Assembly: GCA_025458585.1 (NCBI GenBank)
Contig: JALOSD010000107.1
Coordinates: forward strand, 1 to 15,989
DNA from: Burkholderiaceae bacterium
GTDB taxonomy: Bacteria; Pseudomonadota; Gammaproteobacteria; Burkholderiales; Burkholderiaceae_C
DNA: 15,989 nucleotides
Reading direction: 5' to 3'
Below the pieces are notes generated by a model, which ran no database searches, was not told the origin of the DNA, and worked only from the letters and a program-made list of their open reading frames with translations. Position numbers and translations under genes: made by a program. Every line of letters begins with the position of its first letter. The stretch's first letter is position 1. Below, piece by piece: positions 7,005 through 13,674 of the stretch.

Positions 7005-8105
7005 ATGTTATTCGATAGCACGGTAAGGCAGGAGTTGTCGCGCACCTTCGGCGCGACGCTGGTCGTGATCCTGACGATCGTGCTGACGGTGTTCCTGATC
7101 AAGACGATCGGCGAGGCCGCCGGCGGCGTCGTCGCGCCGCAGGACGTCGTGCTGCTGCTCGGCTACGTCGCGCTCGCTCACCTGCCGACGATGCTGTCGC
7201 TGTCGCTGTTCGTCGCCATCGTCGTCACGCTGTCGCGCATGTACCGCGACAGCGAGATGGTGATCTGGTTCGCCAGCGGCGTCGGCCTGAGCCGCTTCGT
7301 GCGCCCGGTTCTGCGCACGAGCTGGCCGGTGCTGCTCGTGATCGGGCTGAGCCTGGCCTTCGTCTGGCCCTGGGTCAACCGCGCCGCCAACGACCTGCGC
7401 GAACGCTACACGCAGCGCAGCGACCTGCTGCGCGTCGCCCCCGGCGTGTTCCAGACCTCGCGCGACGGCAGTCGCGTCTTCTTCGTCGAGCGCGACGGCG
7501 ACGACGCCAACGTCGCGCGCAACGTGTTCGTGCTGACCCAGCGCGGCGGCCGCGAGTCGGTGACGACGGCGGCGGCCGGCCGCATCGAGGTCGAGGGCGA
7601 CCGGCGCTACGTCGTGCTCGAGCACGGCCAGCGCAACGAGACCGACGCCGCGCGCGGCGACAAGGCGCTCGCGAGCTTCGAGCACTACCGCGTCCTGGTC
7701 GGCGAGCGTGCGGTCCAGCGCGCCGAGGACCGCTCGCCGCGCGAGCTGTACCTGCCCGCGCTGCTCGCCGATCCGCAGCCGCGCCGGCAGGGCGAGCTCG
7801 CGTGGCGCCTCGGCATGCTGCTCGGTGCCGGTAACCTTCTGCTGCTCGCGATCGGCCTGGCGGCGACGAACCCGCGGCGCGCGAGCAGCTGGAGCCTGCT
7901 GTTCGCGCTGCTGGCCTTCGTCGTGTACTTCAACCTGATCACACTGACGAAGGCCTGGGTGGCCGGTGGGCGCATCGGCACCGGCACCGCACTCGCGGTG
8001 CACGCGCTCGTGTTCGCGTTCGCGCTTGGGCTGCTGTGGTGGCGCGAGCACGCCCAGGCGGCGTCGCGCTTCGCCCGGGCCCGCCGCGCTGCGGCGCCGG
8101 CCTGA
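7005..8105 (+). CDS. lptF: LPS export ABC transporter permease LptF
   Basis: LptF pairs with LptG to form the transmembrane part of the LptB2FG complex that extracts LPS from the inner membrane and passes it to LptC/LptA. The 366-residue product has the expected layout. TM1 is at about residues 15-35 (FGATLVVILTIVLTVFLIKTI), TM2 and the LSRMYRDSEMVIW coupling-helix region follow, and TM3 is SWPVLLVIGLSLAFVWPWV. A periplasmic beta-jellyroll domain spans about 115-265, and three C-terminal helices start at GELAWRLGMLLGAGNLLLLAIGLA. The ATG at 7005 gives MLFDSTVRQEL, matching the betaproteobacterial N-terminus. The family is covered without gaps. lptG starts 14 nt after the stop, so the pair is cotranscribed. 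Confidence 0.95.
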   Translation: MLFDSTVRQELSRTFGATLVVILTIVLTVFLIKTIGEAAGGVVAPQDVVLLLGYVALAHLPTMLSLSLFVAIVVTLSRMYRDSEMVIWFASGVGLSRFVRPVLRTSWPVLLVIGLSLAFVWPWVNRAANDLRERYTQRSDLLRVAPGVFQTSRDGSRVFFVERDGDDANVARNVFVLTQRGGRESVTTAAAGRIEVEGDRRYVVLEHGQRNETDAARGDKALASFEHYRVLVGERAVQRAEDRSPRELYLPALLADPQPRRQGELAWRLGMLLGAGNLLLLAIGLAATNPRRASSWSLLFALLAFVVYFNLITLTKAWVAGGRIGTGTALAVHALVFAFALGLLWWREHAQAASRFARARRAAAPA

Positions 8106-8119
8106 GAGCCTGTGCGACG

Positions 8120-9194
8120 ATGCGCACCGTCCGCCGCCTGCTGTACCGCGACATCGTCACGTCGGTGCTCTACGTCGCCACGGCGTTCCTCGCCCTCTTC
8201 TTCTTCATCGACCTCGTAGGCGAGTTCGACAACGTCGGCCGCCAGAGCTACACGACGTGGACGGCGATCCAGGTCAGCCTGCTCGAGCTGCCTCGCGCGC
8301 TTCGCGCAGTCGTCGGAATACACGATCCTGCGCACCGGCGGCCTCGGGCCCGGGCGTGCGCTCGCGCTGCTCGCCGGGCTGGGCGCCGCGTTCTCGGCGG
8401 CGACCTTCGTCGTCGGCGATGTCGTCGTGCCGGCGAGCGAACGCGAGGTCGTGCGGCTGAAGGCCGAGGCGCGCGGCGGGCGCCAGCTCGGGCGCACCGG
8501 CGCCTGGCTGAAGGACCGCAGGCAGGAGGGCGGCGCCGAGCGCGCCGTGTCCGTGAACGTACAGCGCCTCGGCGGCGACGGCGACCTCGAAGACGTGCGC
8601 ATCTTCGAGTTCGACGGCGCCGGGCGTCTGGTCGAGCGCATCGTCGCCCGCCGCGCGAGCGTCGACGACGACCGGGTCTGGACGCTGTTCGACGTCGAGC
8701 GCAGCCTGTGGCCTGCGGCCGAGCAGCGCGTCGCGACGGGCGACGCCGACGCGCCGGCCGTCGAGACCGAACGACTCGCCCAGTGGACCTGGCGAAGCAA
8801 CCTCGCGGCCAGCGTCGTCGCCGCCGCCGTGCAGCCGGTGAGCACGATGTCGACGGCCGAGCTCTGGCGCTACGCGAGTCACCTCGCCGAGCAGGAGCAG
8901 GCCGCGCAGCGTCATGCGATCCAGTTCTGGAAGAAGGCGCTGTACCCGTTCGCCTGCCTCGTGATGGTTGCGCTCGCGCTGCCGTTCGCCTACCTGCACG
9001 CGCGCGCCGGCGGCATCAGCTACAAGGTGTTCGGCGGCATCATGCTCGGCATCGCGTTCGTGCTGCTGAACAATGTCGCCGGCCACCTCGGCCTGCTGCG
9101 CGACTGGACGCCGTGGATCGCGGCGGCCGCGCCCGGCGCGATCTTTCTTCTACTGTCGCTGGGCGCATTCGCCTGGCTGGTGCGCTACCGATGA
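8120..9194 (+). pseudogene. lptG: LPS export ABC transporter permease LptG, frameshifted by an apparent ~56-nt internal deletion
   Basis: LptG is the partner of LptF in the LPS exporter. The first frame (8120 to about 8293, 58 residues) gives MRTVRRLLYRDIVTSVLY, TM1 and QVSLLELP. The second frame (from 8295 to the stop at 9192-9194, 299 residues) resumes with ARFAQSSEYTILRTGGLGPGRAL, the jellyroll domain and the C-terminal helices ending FAWLVRYR. LptG homologues have about 19 further codons at the junction (type RHLYELLPIAVLIGTIxAL, TM2); only one C remains here. A loss of about 56 nt fits both the missing residues and the observed frame change. CTCGC is present at the junction, so a deletion between short direct repeats is plausible. 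lptG is normally essential, which argues for an assembly error. The stop overlaps the cbiX start (ATGA). Confidence 0.93.
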
Positions 9195-9574
9195 ACGAGA
9201 CCCGAACCGGACTGCTGCTGTTCGCCCACGGTGCGCGTGACCCGCGCTGGGCGCTCCCGTTCGAGGCGGTGGCCGAGGCTGCGCGGCGCGCGCACCCCGG
9301 GCAGCCGGTGGCGCTCGCGTTCCTCGAGTTCATGAGCCCCGGCCTCGATGCCGCCGCCGAGTCGCTGGTGGCGGCCGGTTGCACGCAACTCGACATCGTC
9401 CCGTTGTTCCTCGGCGCCGGCGGCCACGTGCGCAAGGACGTGCCGCCGCTGCTCGAGGCGGTGCGCGCGCGCCACCCGGCGGTCGAGGTGCGGCTGCACC
9501 CGGCCGTGGGCGAACAGCCGGCGATGATCGAGGCGATGGCGCGCGTGGCGCTTGCGCTGCAGGCGGGGACGTGA
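9191..9574 (+). CDS. cbiX: Short-form sirohydrochlorin cobalto/ferrochelatase, CbiX family
   Basis: CbiX-type chelatases insert Co2+ (cobalamin route) or Fe2+ (siroheme route) into sirohydrochlorin. At 127 residues this is a CbiX-short protein, a class that works as a homodimer. It has FAHGARDPRW at 11-20 with the metal-binding H13, LEFM with E46, and VPLFLGAGGHVRKDVP with H79, the usual two-histidine active site. The ATG overlaps the lptG stop in ATGA, so translation is probably coupled. Its neighbour on the other side is cysB; a siroheme role would fit because sulfite and nitrite reductases need siroheme. Which metal is used cannot be told from sequence. Confidence 0.92.
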   Translation: MNETRTGLLLFAHGARDPRWALPFEAVAEAARRAHPGQPVALAFLEFMSPGLDAAAESLVAAGCTQLDIVPLFLGAGGHVRKDVPPLLEAVRARHPAVEVRLHPAVGEQPAMIEAMARVALALQAGT

Positions 9575-9583
9575 ATCCCCCCC

Positions 9584-9653
9584 GAAGTGCCTTCGGCGCC
9601 TCCCCCCCGGGGGGGCGCCGCCAGCGGACCGGCGTAGCCGGATCCGCGGCGGC
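9584..9653. repeat. Large palindromic intergenic element (REP-like), possible terminator
   Basis: Three nested palindromes are stacked here: GAAG-TGC-CTTC just after the cbiX stop, a perfect C7G7 palindrome at 9602-9615, and a long near-perfect hairpin at 9617-9653. The long one pairs GCCGCC (9617-9622) with GGCGGC (9648-9653), then GC/GC, GGA/TCC and CCGGC/GCCGG around a GTA loop. That gives 16 bp interrupted only by single unpaired A at 9623 and 9642. I recall nearly the same text recurring between genes of Rubrivivax- and Leptothrix-like genomes. Placed between cbiX and cysB, it may end the lptFG-cbiX transcript, though no T-run follows. Only one copy is in this window, so repeat status is not proven here. 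Confidence 0.6.
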
Positions 9654-9715
9654 CGCTCGAAGCCGTGCGGTTGATTGGTCGTGGGTGCCGTCGGCACGCC
9701 GTGGGCGAGACTGAC

Positions 9716-10657
9716 GTGAACCTGCACCAGTTCCGCTTCGTGCAGGAGGCCGTGCGCCGCGGCCTGAACCTGACCGAGACCGCGAAGGCGCTGCACACGT
9801 CGCAGCCTGGCATCAGCAAGGCGATCCTCGAGCTCGAGGAGGAGCTCGGCGTCGACATCTTCGCGCGCCACGGCAAGCGCCTGCGGCGCGTCACCGAGCC
9901 CGGCCAGCTGGTGCTGAAGTCGATCGAGACCATCATGCGCGAGGTCGGCAACCTGAAGCGCATCGGCGCCGAGTACAGCCTGCAGGACGCCGGCACGCTG
10001 TCGATCGCGACGACGCACACGCAGGCGCGCTACGTGCTGCCCGAGCGGGTGGCGCAGCTGCGCCGGCGCTACCCGAAGGTCGGCATCAGCCTGCACCAGG
10101 GCTCGCCCGAGCAGGTCGCGCAGATGCTGCTGCACGAGGTCGCCGACATCGGCCTGGCCACCGAGTCACTCGCCGACCACGACGAGCTCGTCACGCTGCC
10201 GTGCTACGAGTGGCAGCACGTCATCGTCGTGCCCGCCACGCACCCGCTGGCCGGCGTCGAGCGCCCGACGCTCGAGCAGCTCGCCGCCGAGCCGATCGTC
10301 ACGTACCAGCGGGCGTTCACCGGCCGCCGCCGCGTCGACGCCGCGTTCGCGCAGCGCGCTCTGGCGCCGAACGTGGTGCTCGACGCGATCGACTCCGACG
10401 TCATCAAGACCTACGTGCGCCTCGGCCTCGGGGTGGGCATCGTCGCCGAGATGGCGATGCACGGCGACGCCGCCGGCGACCTCGTCGCGAAGCCGGCCGG
10501 CCACCTGTTCGGCACCAACGTCGCGCGCGTCGCGTTCCGGCGCGGCGCCTACCTGCGCCAGTTCGTCTACGCCTTCGCCGAGCTGCTGTCGGACCGCCTG
10601 GGCCGGGCGCTGATCGAGCGCGCGATGACGGGTGGCGGCACCCACCACGACCTCTGA
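9716..10657 (+). CDS. cysB: LysR-type sulfur-assimilation regulator CysB
   Basis: CysB is a tetrameric LysR-family activator of cysteine biosynthesis and sulfate/sulfonate use, responding to (N- or O-)acetylserine and antagonised by sulfate or thiosulfate. The winged HTH is at about 18-45 (LNLTETAKALHTSQPGISKAILELEEELG). With GTG at 9716 as start (313 aa), the anion-site residues known from Klebsiella CysB fall at exactly the same numbers: T100, T102, Q103 (in ATTHTQARY), T149 (LATES) and T202 (AFTGR). This supports both the start and an indel-free gene. An in-frame GTG at 9701 is an alternative. No strong Shine-Dalgarno is visible. The aminotransferase gene begins 3 nt after the stop. Confidence 0.95.
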   Translation: MNLHQFRFVQEAVRRGLNLTETAKALHTSQPGISKAILELEEELGVDIFARHGKRLRRVTEPGQLVLKSIETIMREVGNLKRIGAEYSLQDAGTLSIATTHTQARYVLPERVAQLRRRYPKVGISLHQGSPEQVAQMLLHEVADIGLATESLADHDELVTLPCYEWQHVIVVPATHPLAGVERPTLEQLAAEPIVTYQRAFTGRRRVDAAFAQRALAPNVVLDAIDSDVIKTYVRLGLGVGIVAEMAMHGDAAGDLVAKPAGHLFGTNVARVAFRRGAYLRQFVYAFAELLSDRLGRALIERAMTGGGTHHDL

Positions 10658-10660
10658 CCC

Positions 10661-11767
10661 ATGACCGCACCTCGCACCCCCAGCCTGCCCAGCCGCCTGC
10701 CGAACGTCGGCACGACGATCTTCACCGTGATGTCGGCGCTCGCGCAGCAGCACGGCGCCGTCAACCTCGGCCAGGGCTTCCCGGACTTCGAGGGCGACCC
10801 GAAGCTGATCGACGCCGTCGTCGCGGCGATGCGCGAAGGGCTGAACCAGTACCCGCCGATGGCCGGCGTGCCGGCGCTGCGCGAGGCGGTGGCGGCGAAG
10901 GTCGAGGCGCTGTACGGCCACGCCTACGACCCCGGGCGCGAGATCACGATCACCGCGGGCGCGACGCAGGCGATCCTGACCGCGATCCTCGCCTGCGTGC
11001 ACCCGGGCGACGAGGTCATCGTGCTCGAGCCGTGCTACGACAGCTACCAGCCGAACATCGAGCTCGCGGGCGGGCGCATCGTGCGCGTGCCGCTCGTGCC
11101 CGGTACGTTCCGCCCCGACTTCGAGCGCATCGCCGCCGCGATCGGGCCGCGCACGCGCGCGATCATCGTCAACTCGCCGCACAACCCGAGCGCGACGGTG
11201 TGGAGCGCCGACGACCTCGAGCGCCTGGCGGCGATCCTGCGCCCGACCGACGTCCTGCTGATCAGCGACGAGGTCTACGAGCACATGGTCTACGACGGCC
11301 GCGCGCACGCGAGCGCGGCGTCGCACCCCGAGCTCGCGGCGCGCGCGTTCATCGTCTCGAGCTTCGGCAAGACCTACCACGTGACGGGCTGGAAGGTGGG
11401 CTACGTCGCCGCGCCGGCGCCGCTCACCGACGAGTTCCGCAAGGTGCACCAGTTCAACGTGTTCACGGTTCTCGAGCTGCCGGCGTTCTACCAGCGCAAG
11501 CGCGACCTGTTCCGCGCCGGCCTCGCGCGCACGCGCTTCCGGCTGCTGCCCAGCGAAGGCAGCTACTTCCAGTGCGTCGACTACGCGGCGATCAGCGACC
11601 TCGGCGAGGAGGCCTTCTGCCGCTGGCTGACGAGCGAGGTCGGCGTCGCGGCCATTCCGCTGTCGCCGTTCTACGCCGACGGCTTCGAGCAGCGCATCGT
11701 GCGCTTCTGCTTCGCCAAGAAGGACGAGACGCTGCAGCTCGCGCTCGAGCGCCTGGCGAGGCTCTGA
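10661..11767 (+). CDS. PLP-dependent class I aminotransferase, methionine-aminotransferase (YbdL)-like, with apparent internal in-frame deletion
   Basis: This fold-type I aminotransferase resembles YbdL/methionine aminotransferase, which transaminates methionine and other large amino acids with a 2-oxo acid. Landmarks are NLGQGFPDFEGD (35-46), QYPPMAGVPALREAV, TAGATQAI, NSPHNPSATVW with N175, D203 and Y206 in ISDEVYEHM, the PLP lysine K237 in SSFGKTYHVTGWKVGY, and a C-terminal RIVRFCFAKKDETL. Length is 368 where about 385 is usual. Between VHQFNVFTV (ends at residue 270) and LELPAFYQRKRD (from 271) the family has about 18 residues of the type NTPxQxALAxYxxDPxxY. The loss, about 54 nt near 11470, keeps the frame but removes a conserved stretch, so activity is doubtful if it is real. 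It is cotranscribed with cysB and has no strong Shine-Dalgarno. Confidence 0.9.
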   Translation: MTAPRTPSLPSRLPNVGTTIFTVMSALAQQHGAVNLGQGFPDFEGDPKLIDAVVAAMREGLNQYPPMAGVPALREAVAAKVEALYGHAYDPGREITITAGATQAILTAILACVHPGDEVIVLEPCYDSYQPNIELAGGRIVRVPLVPGTFRPDFERIAAAIGPRTRAIIVNSPHNPSATVWSADDLERLAAILRPTDVLLISDEVYEHMVYDGRAHASAASHPELAARAFIVSSFGKTYHVTGWKVGYVAAPAPLTDEFRKVHQFNVFTVLELPAFYQRKRDLFRAGLARTRFRLLPSEGSYFQCVDYAAISDLGEEAFCRWLTSEVGVAAIPLSPFYADGFEQRIVRFCFAKKDETLQLALERLARL

Positions 11768-11786
11768 GCGCGGCGCGCGCCGGCGT

Positions 11787-13568
11787 TCAGCGCACGACGA
11801 GCGCCGCTTGCTCGTCCGTCGCGGCGACGCGGTCGAAATCGAGCTCGAAAGGCAGCGTGGCGCCGGGCTCGCGCGTCGCGGGCGCGTCGTCGCGCCATGG
11901 CGACGCCCGCGGGCGACGGGACTCGAGGCTCGTCTCGACGTCGTCCGGCAGCAGCAGGTCGACGGGGTCGGGATCGTCGGCGCCGCGGTCGTGCAGGTCG
12001 CGTGCAATGCGGTACAGCAGCAGTGCGTCCTCGTAGGTGGCGAGCGCGACCGTGCCACGCGGCTCGTGCCGGTGGTGCAGCAGCGCGTCGAGCCAAGCCA
12101 TCGCGTCGCTCGGCCGTGACCAGCGGCGCTGCAGCGCCTCGAGCCGTGGCGCGTCGTCATCGAGCCCGTGTCGGGGCTGCGCCGCGGCGTCCCATCCGGG
12201 CGCTTCGACGCCACATGCTTCGGCGAAGCGGCGTGCCGTGTCCTCGTAACGCCCGCGGTCGCCGCCGCGGCGGTGGATCTCGAGCAGCTTCAGCCACGCG
12301 AGCGGCATGCGAGCGCCGCTGCGCCGAAGGTGCTCGTGCAGCAGGTCGACCGCGGCGTCGTCACGTCCGAGCACGACGAAGAAGTCGACCTGCTGCTCGA
12401 GGTCGATCTGCTCGTCGAGGCTGAGGTCGAGCAGCGGCATCGCGTCGGCGGCCTCCAAGGCGCCTCCGCCAGCGCCCAGGGTGGCCGGCGAAGCATCGAC
12501 CGCAACGACGTCTGGCGTCGGCCTCGCCACCGCCGCCGTCCGCTCGACGACCGGTGCCGACGGTGCGGGCACCGGTCGTGGCGCGACGACGACCGGGACC
12601 GCCGGCGCCAGGTCGGCGGCGGACGACGCCACGGTGGCCGGCGCAGGCGTCGCCGCCGGCGCCTGCGCAGCGGTCGCACCCCGGCGCCGCCACCACGTCA
12701 GCGCACCCGCCACGACACCGCCTGCAGCCAACGCGGCCAGCGCGGCCAGCGCGGCCAGCAGCAGCACCGCGGCCGCGCCCACGTCGTCGTTCATGCCCGC
12801 CTGTGGGGCAGTCGTCTGCGGCATGGTGCGCTCGGCCGGCGACGGCCGCCGATCGAGGGCGGCTTCGGCCGTCACGGGCTGCGGCCCGGCGTCCGAGGCC
12901 GCCACGTCGAACGTCGCGGCAGGGTGCTCGACGGCGCGCGGCTCGGCGTCGACCGGCCGCGACCGCGGGCCGGGCGACGCGGGGTGCATCGGCGCCCCGC
13001 GCGCCAGCGGCTGCGCGGCCGCCCCGGCGAGGGTCACTTGCGCTCGCCGCGGCGCCCCACGGTGGCTCGCGTTCGGTGCGGGCCACGCCGCCGCATCGCC
13101 TGCGGCAGCAAGCTGCGCGGCGTCGGGCGCGCCGCCGCCGGCCGCGGTCGGCACCGCTGGCGTGGTGGCCGACGCGGGCACGGGGGCCGCGAGTCCGGGA
13201 AGCTCGGCAAACAGCGTGTAGCGGCGCGTTACGCGCGCCGAGCAGCCCGCGGTGACGGACAGCGTGACGACCGGCTGCGTCGCCGCGACGCCCGCGCGCA
13301 GCCGAACCAGCACCTCGCCCGGTCGCCCCCCAGGGCGCAGCGCCAGCGCGAGCCGATCGGCCGGCACGCGCACGTCGCCGACGTGCAACTCGGCGTCGAT
13401 GCAGCCGGCGTCGAGCGTTTCGCCGTCGGCGAGCGTGATCGGCAGCGTCAGGTCGAGCGTCTGGCCGAGCACCGGTGGCGCGTGCACCGCGCCGAGCCCG
13501 AGCGCCCAGGCGCCGCCCGGCAGGCAGCTGGCGGCGAGGCAGACAAGCGGCAGCAGGACACGCACCAT
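11787..13568 (-). CDS. FimV-like inner-membrane protein
   Basis: This 593-residue protein has the architecture of FimV/TspA-like proteins, which support type IV pili and polar organisation. A signal peptide (1-22, ending AWA) is followed by LGLGAVHAPPVLGQTLDLTLPI, matching the FimV N-terminal domain, with C56 and C109 possibly forming a disulfide. A long Ala/Pro-rich region (about 125-260) leads to one transmembrane helix (about 263-292, built on LAA repeats, then WWRRR). A second low-complexity linker precedes the conserved C-terminal cytoplasmic module (about 379-450), DLSLDEQIDLEQQVDFFVVLGRDDAAVDLLHEHL, a TPR-like block. A peptidoglycan-binding LysM domain, typical of long FimV, is not seen, and the protein is shorter than Pseudomonas FimV. 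The ATG at 13568 lacks a clear Shine-Dalgarno. It converges on the aminotransferase gene with a 19-nt gap. Confidence 0.82.
   Translation of the reverse strand: MVRVLLPLVCLAASCLPGGAWALGLGAVHAPPVLGQTLDLTLPITLADGETLDAGCIDAELHVGDVRVPADRLALALRPGGRPGEVLVRLRAGVAATQPVVTLSVTAGCSARVTRRYTLFAELPGLAAPVPASATTPAVPTAAGGGAPDAAQLAAAGDAAAWPAPNASHRGAPRRAQVTLAGAAAQPLARGAPMHPASPGPRSRPVDAEPRAVEHPAATFDVAASDAGPQPVTAEAALDRRPSPAERTMPQTTAPQAGMNDDVGAAAVLLLAALAALAALAAGGVVAGALTWWRRRGATAAQAPAATPAPATVASSAADLAPAVPVVVAPRPVPAPSAPVVERTAAVARPTPDVVAVDASPATLGAGGGALEAADAMPLLDLSLDEQIDLEQQVDFFVVLGRDDAAVDLLHEHLRRSGARMPLAWLKLLEIHRRGGDRGRYEDTARRFAEACGVEAPGWDAAAQPRHGLDDDAPRLEALQRRWSRPSDAMAWLDALLHHRHEPRGTVALATYEDALLLYRIARDLHDRGADDPDPVDLLLPDDVETSLESRRPRASPWRDDAPATREPGATLPFELDFDRVAATDEQAALVVR
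12732..12758. repeat. Three tandem 9-bp units inside the FimV-like gene
   Basis: CGCGGCCAG occurs three times without change at 12732-12740, 12741-12749 and 12750-12758. On the coding (minus) strand it writes part of the LAA-repeat in the transmembrane helix. Copy-number change by slippage would lengthen or shorten the helix by three residues without a frameshift. Confidence 0.85.
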
Positions 13569-13674
13569 GCGGTGGCCGATCGAAGGCGTGACGACGAACG
13601 TTCTATCGGCGCTGCGAGCGCCGATCTGGCGTGAAAAAGTCCGCCGAATCGCCCCGTGCCAGAATCTTCAGGCC
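13569..13674. promoter_or_regulatory. Divergent promoter region with a perfect 9-bp dyad
   Basis: This 106-bp region separates the leftward FimV-like gene from the rightward crotonase gene. It holds a perfect inverted repeat, ATCGGCGCT at 13605-13613 and AGCGCCGAT at 13617-13625 around a GCG centre. Next to it is the 8-bp palindrome GAACGTTC (13596-13603). A possible -10 for the crotonase gene is CAGAAT at 13660-13665, close to the ATG at 13675. The GTGAAA at 13631 is too far away to be its -35. No T-run follows the dyad on either strand, so an operator is more likely than a terminator. Confidence 0.5.

Noticed and set aside
8294..8296. Programmed ribosomal frameshift as explanation for the lptG frame change
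   Set aside because: No slippery heptamer or downstream pseudoknot is apparent, and residues are missing as well as the frame being changed, which a frameshift alone cannot explain.
11768..11786. GC palindrome between the aminotransferase and FimV-like stops as a bidirectional terminator
   Set aside because: The 19-nt gap has a GGCGCGCGCC palindrome but no usable loop and no T-run on either strand.
10166..12214. Minus-strand open frame of 682 codons under cysB and the aminotransferase
   Set aside because: It covers two conserved plus-strand genes and part of the FimV-like gene in the wrong frame; the His/Arg/Val-rich text is typical of an off-frame mirror.
12168..13634. Plus-strand open frame opposite the FimV-like gene
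   Set aside because: The minus frame has a signal peptide, a membrane helix and a conserved C-terminal module; the plus frame is Arg/Gly-rich noise.
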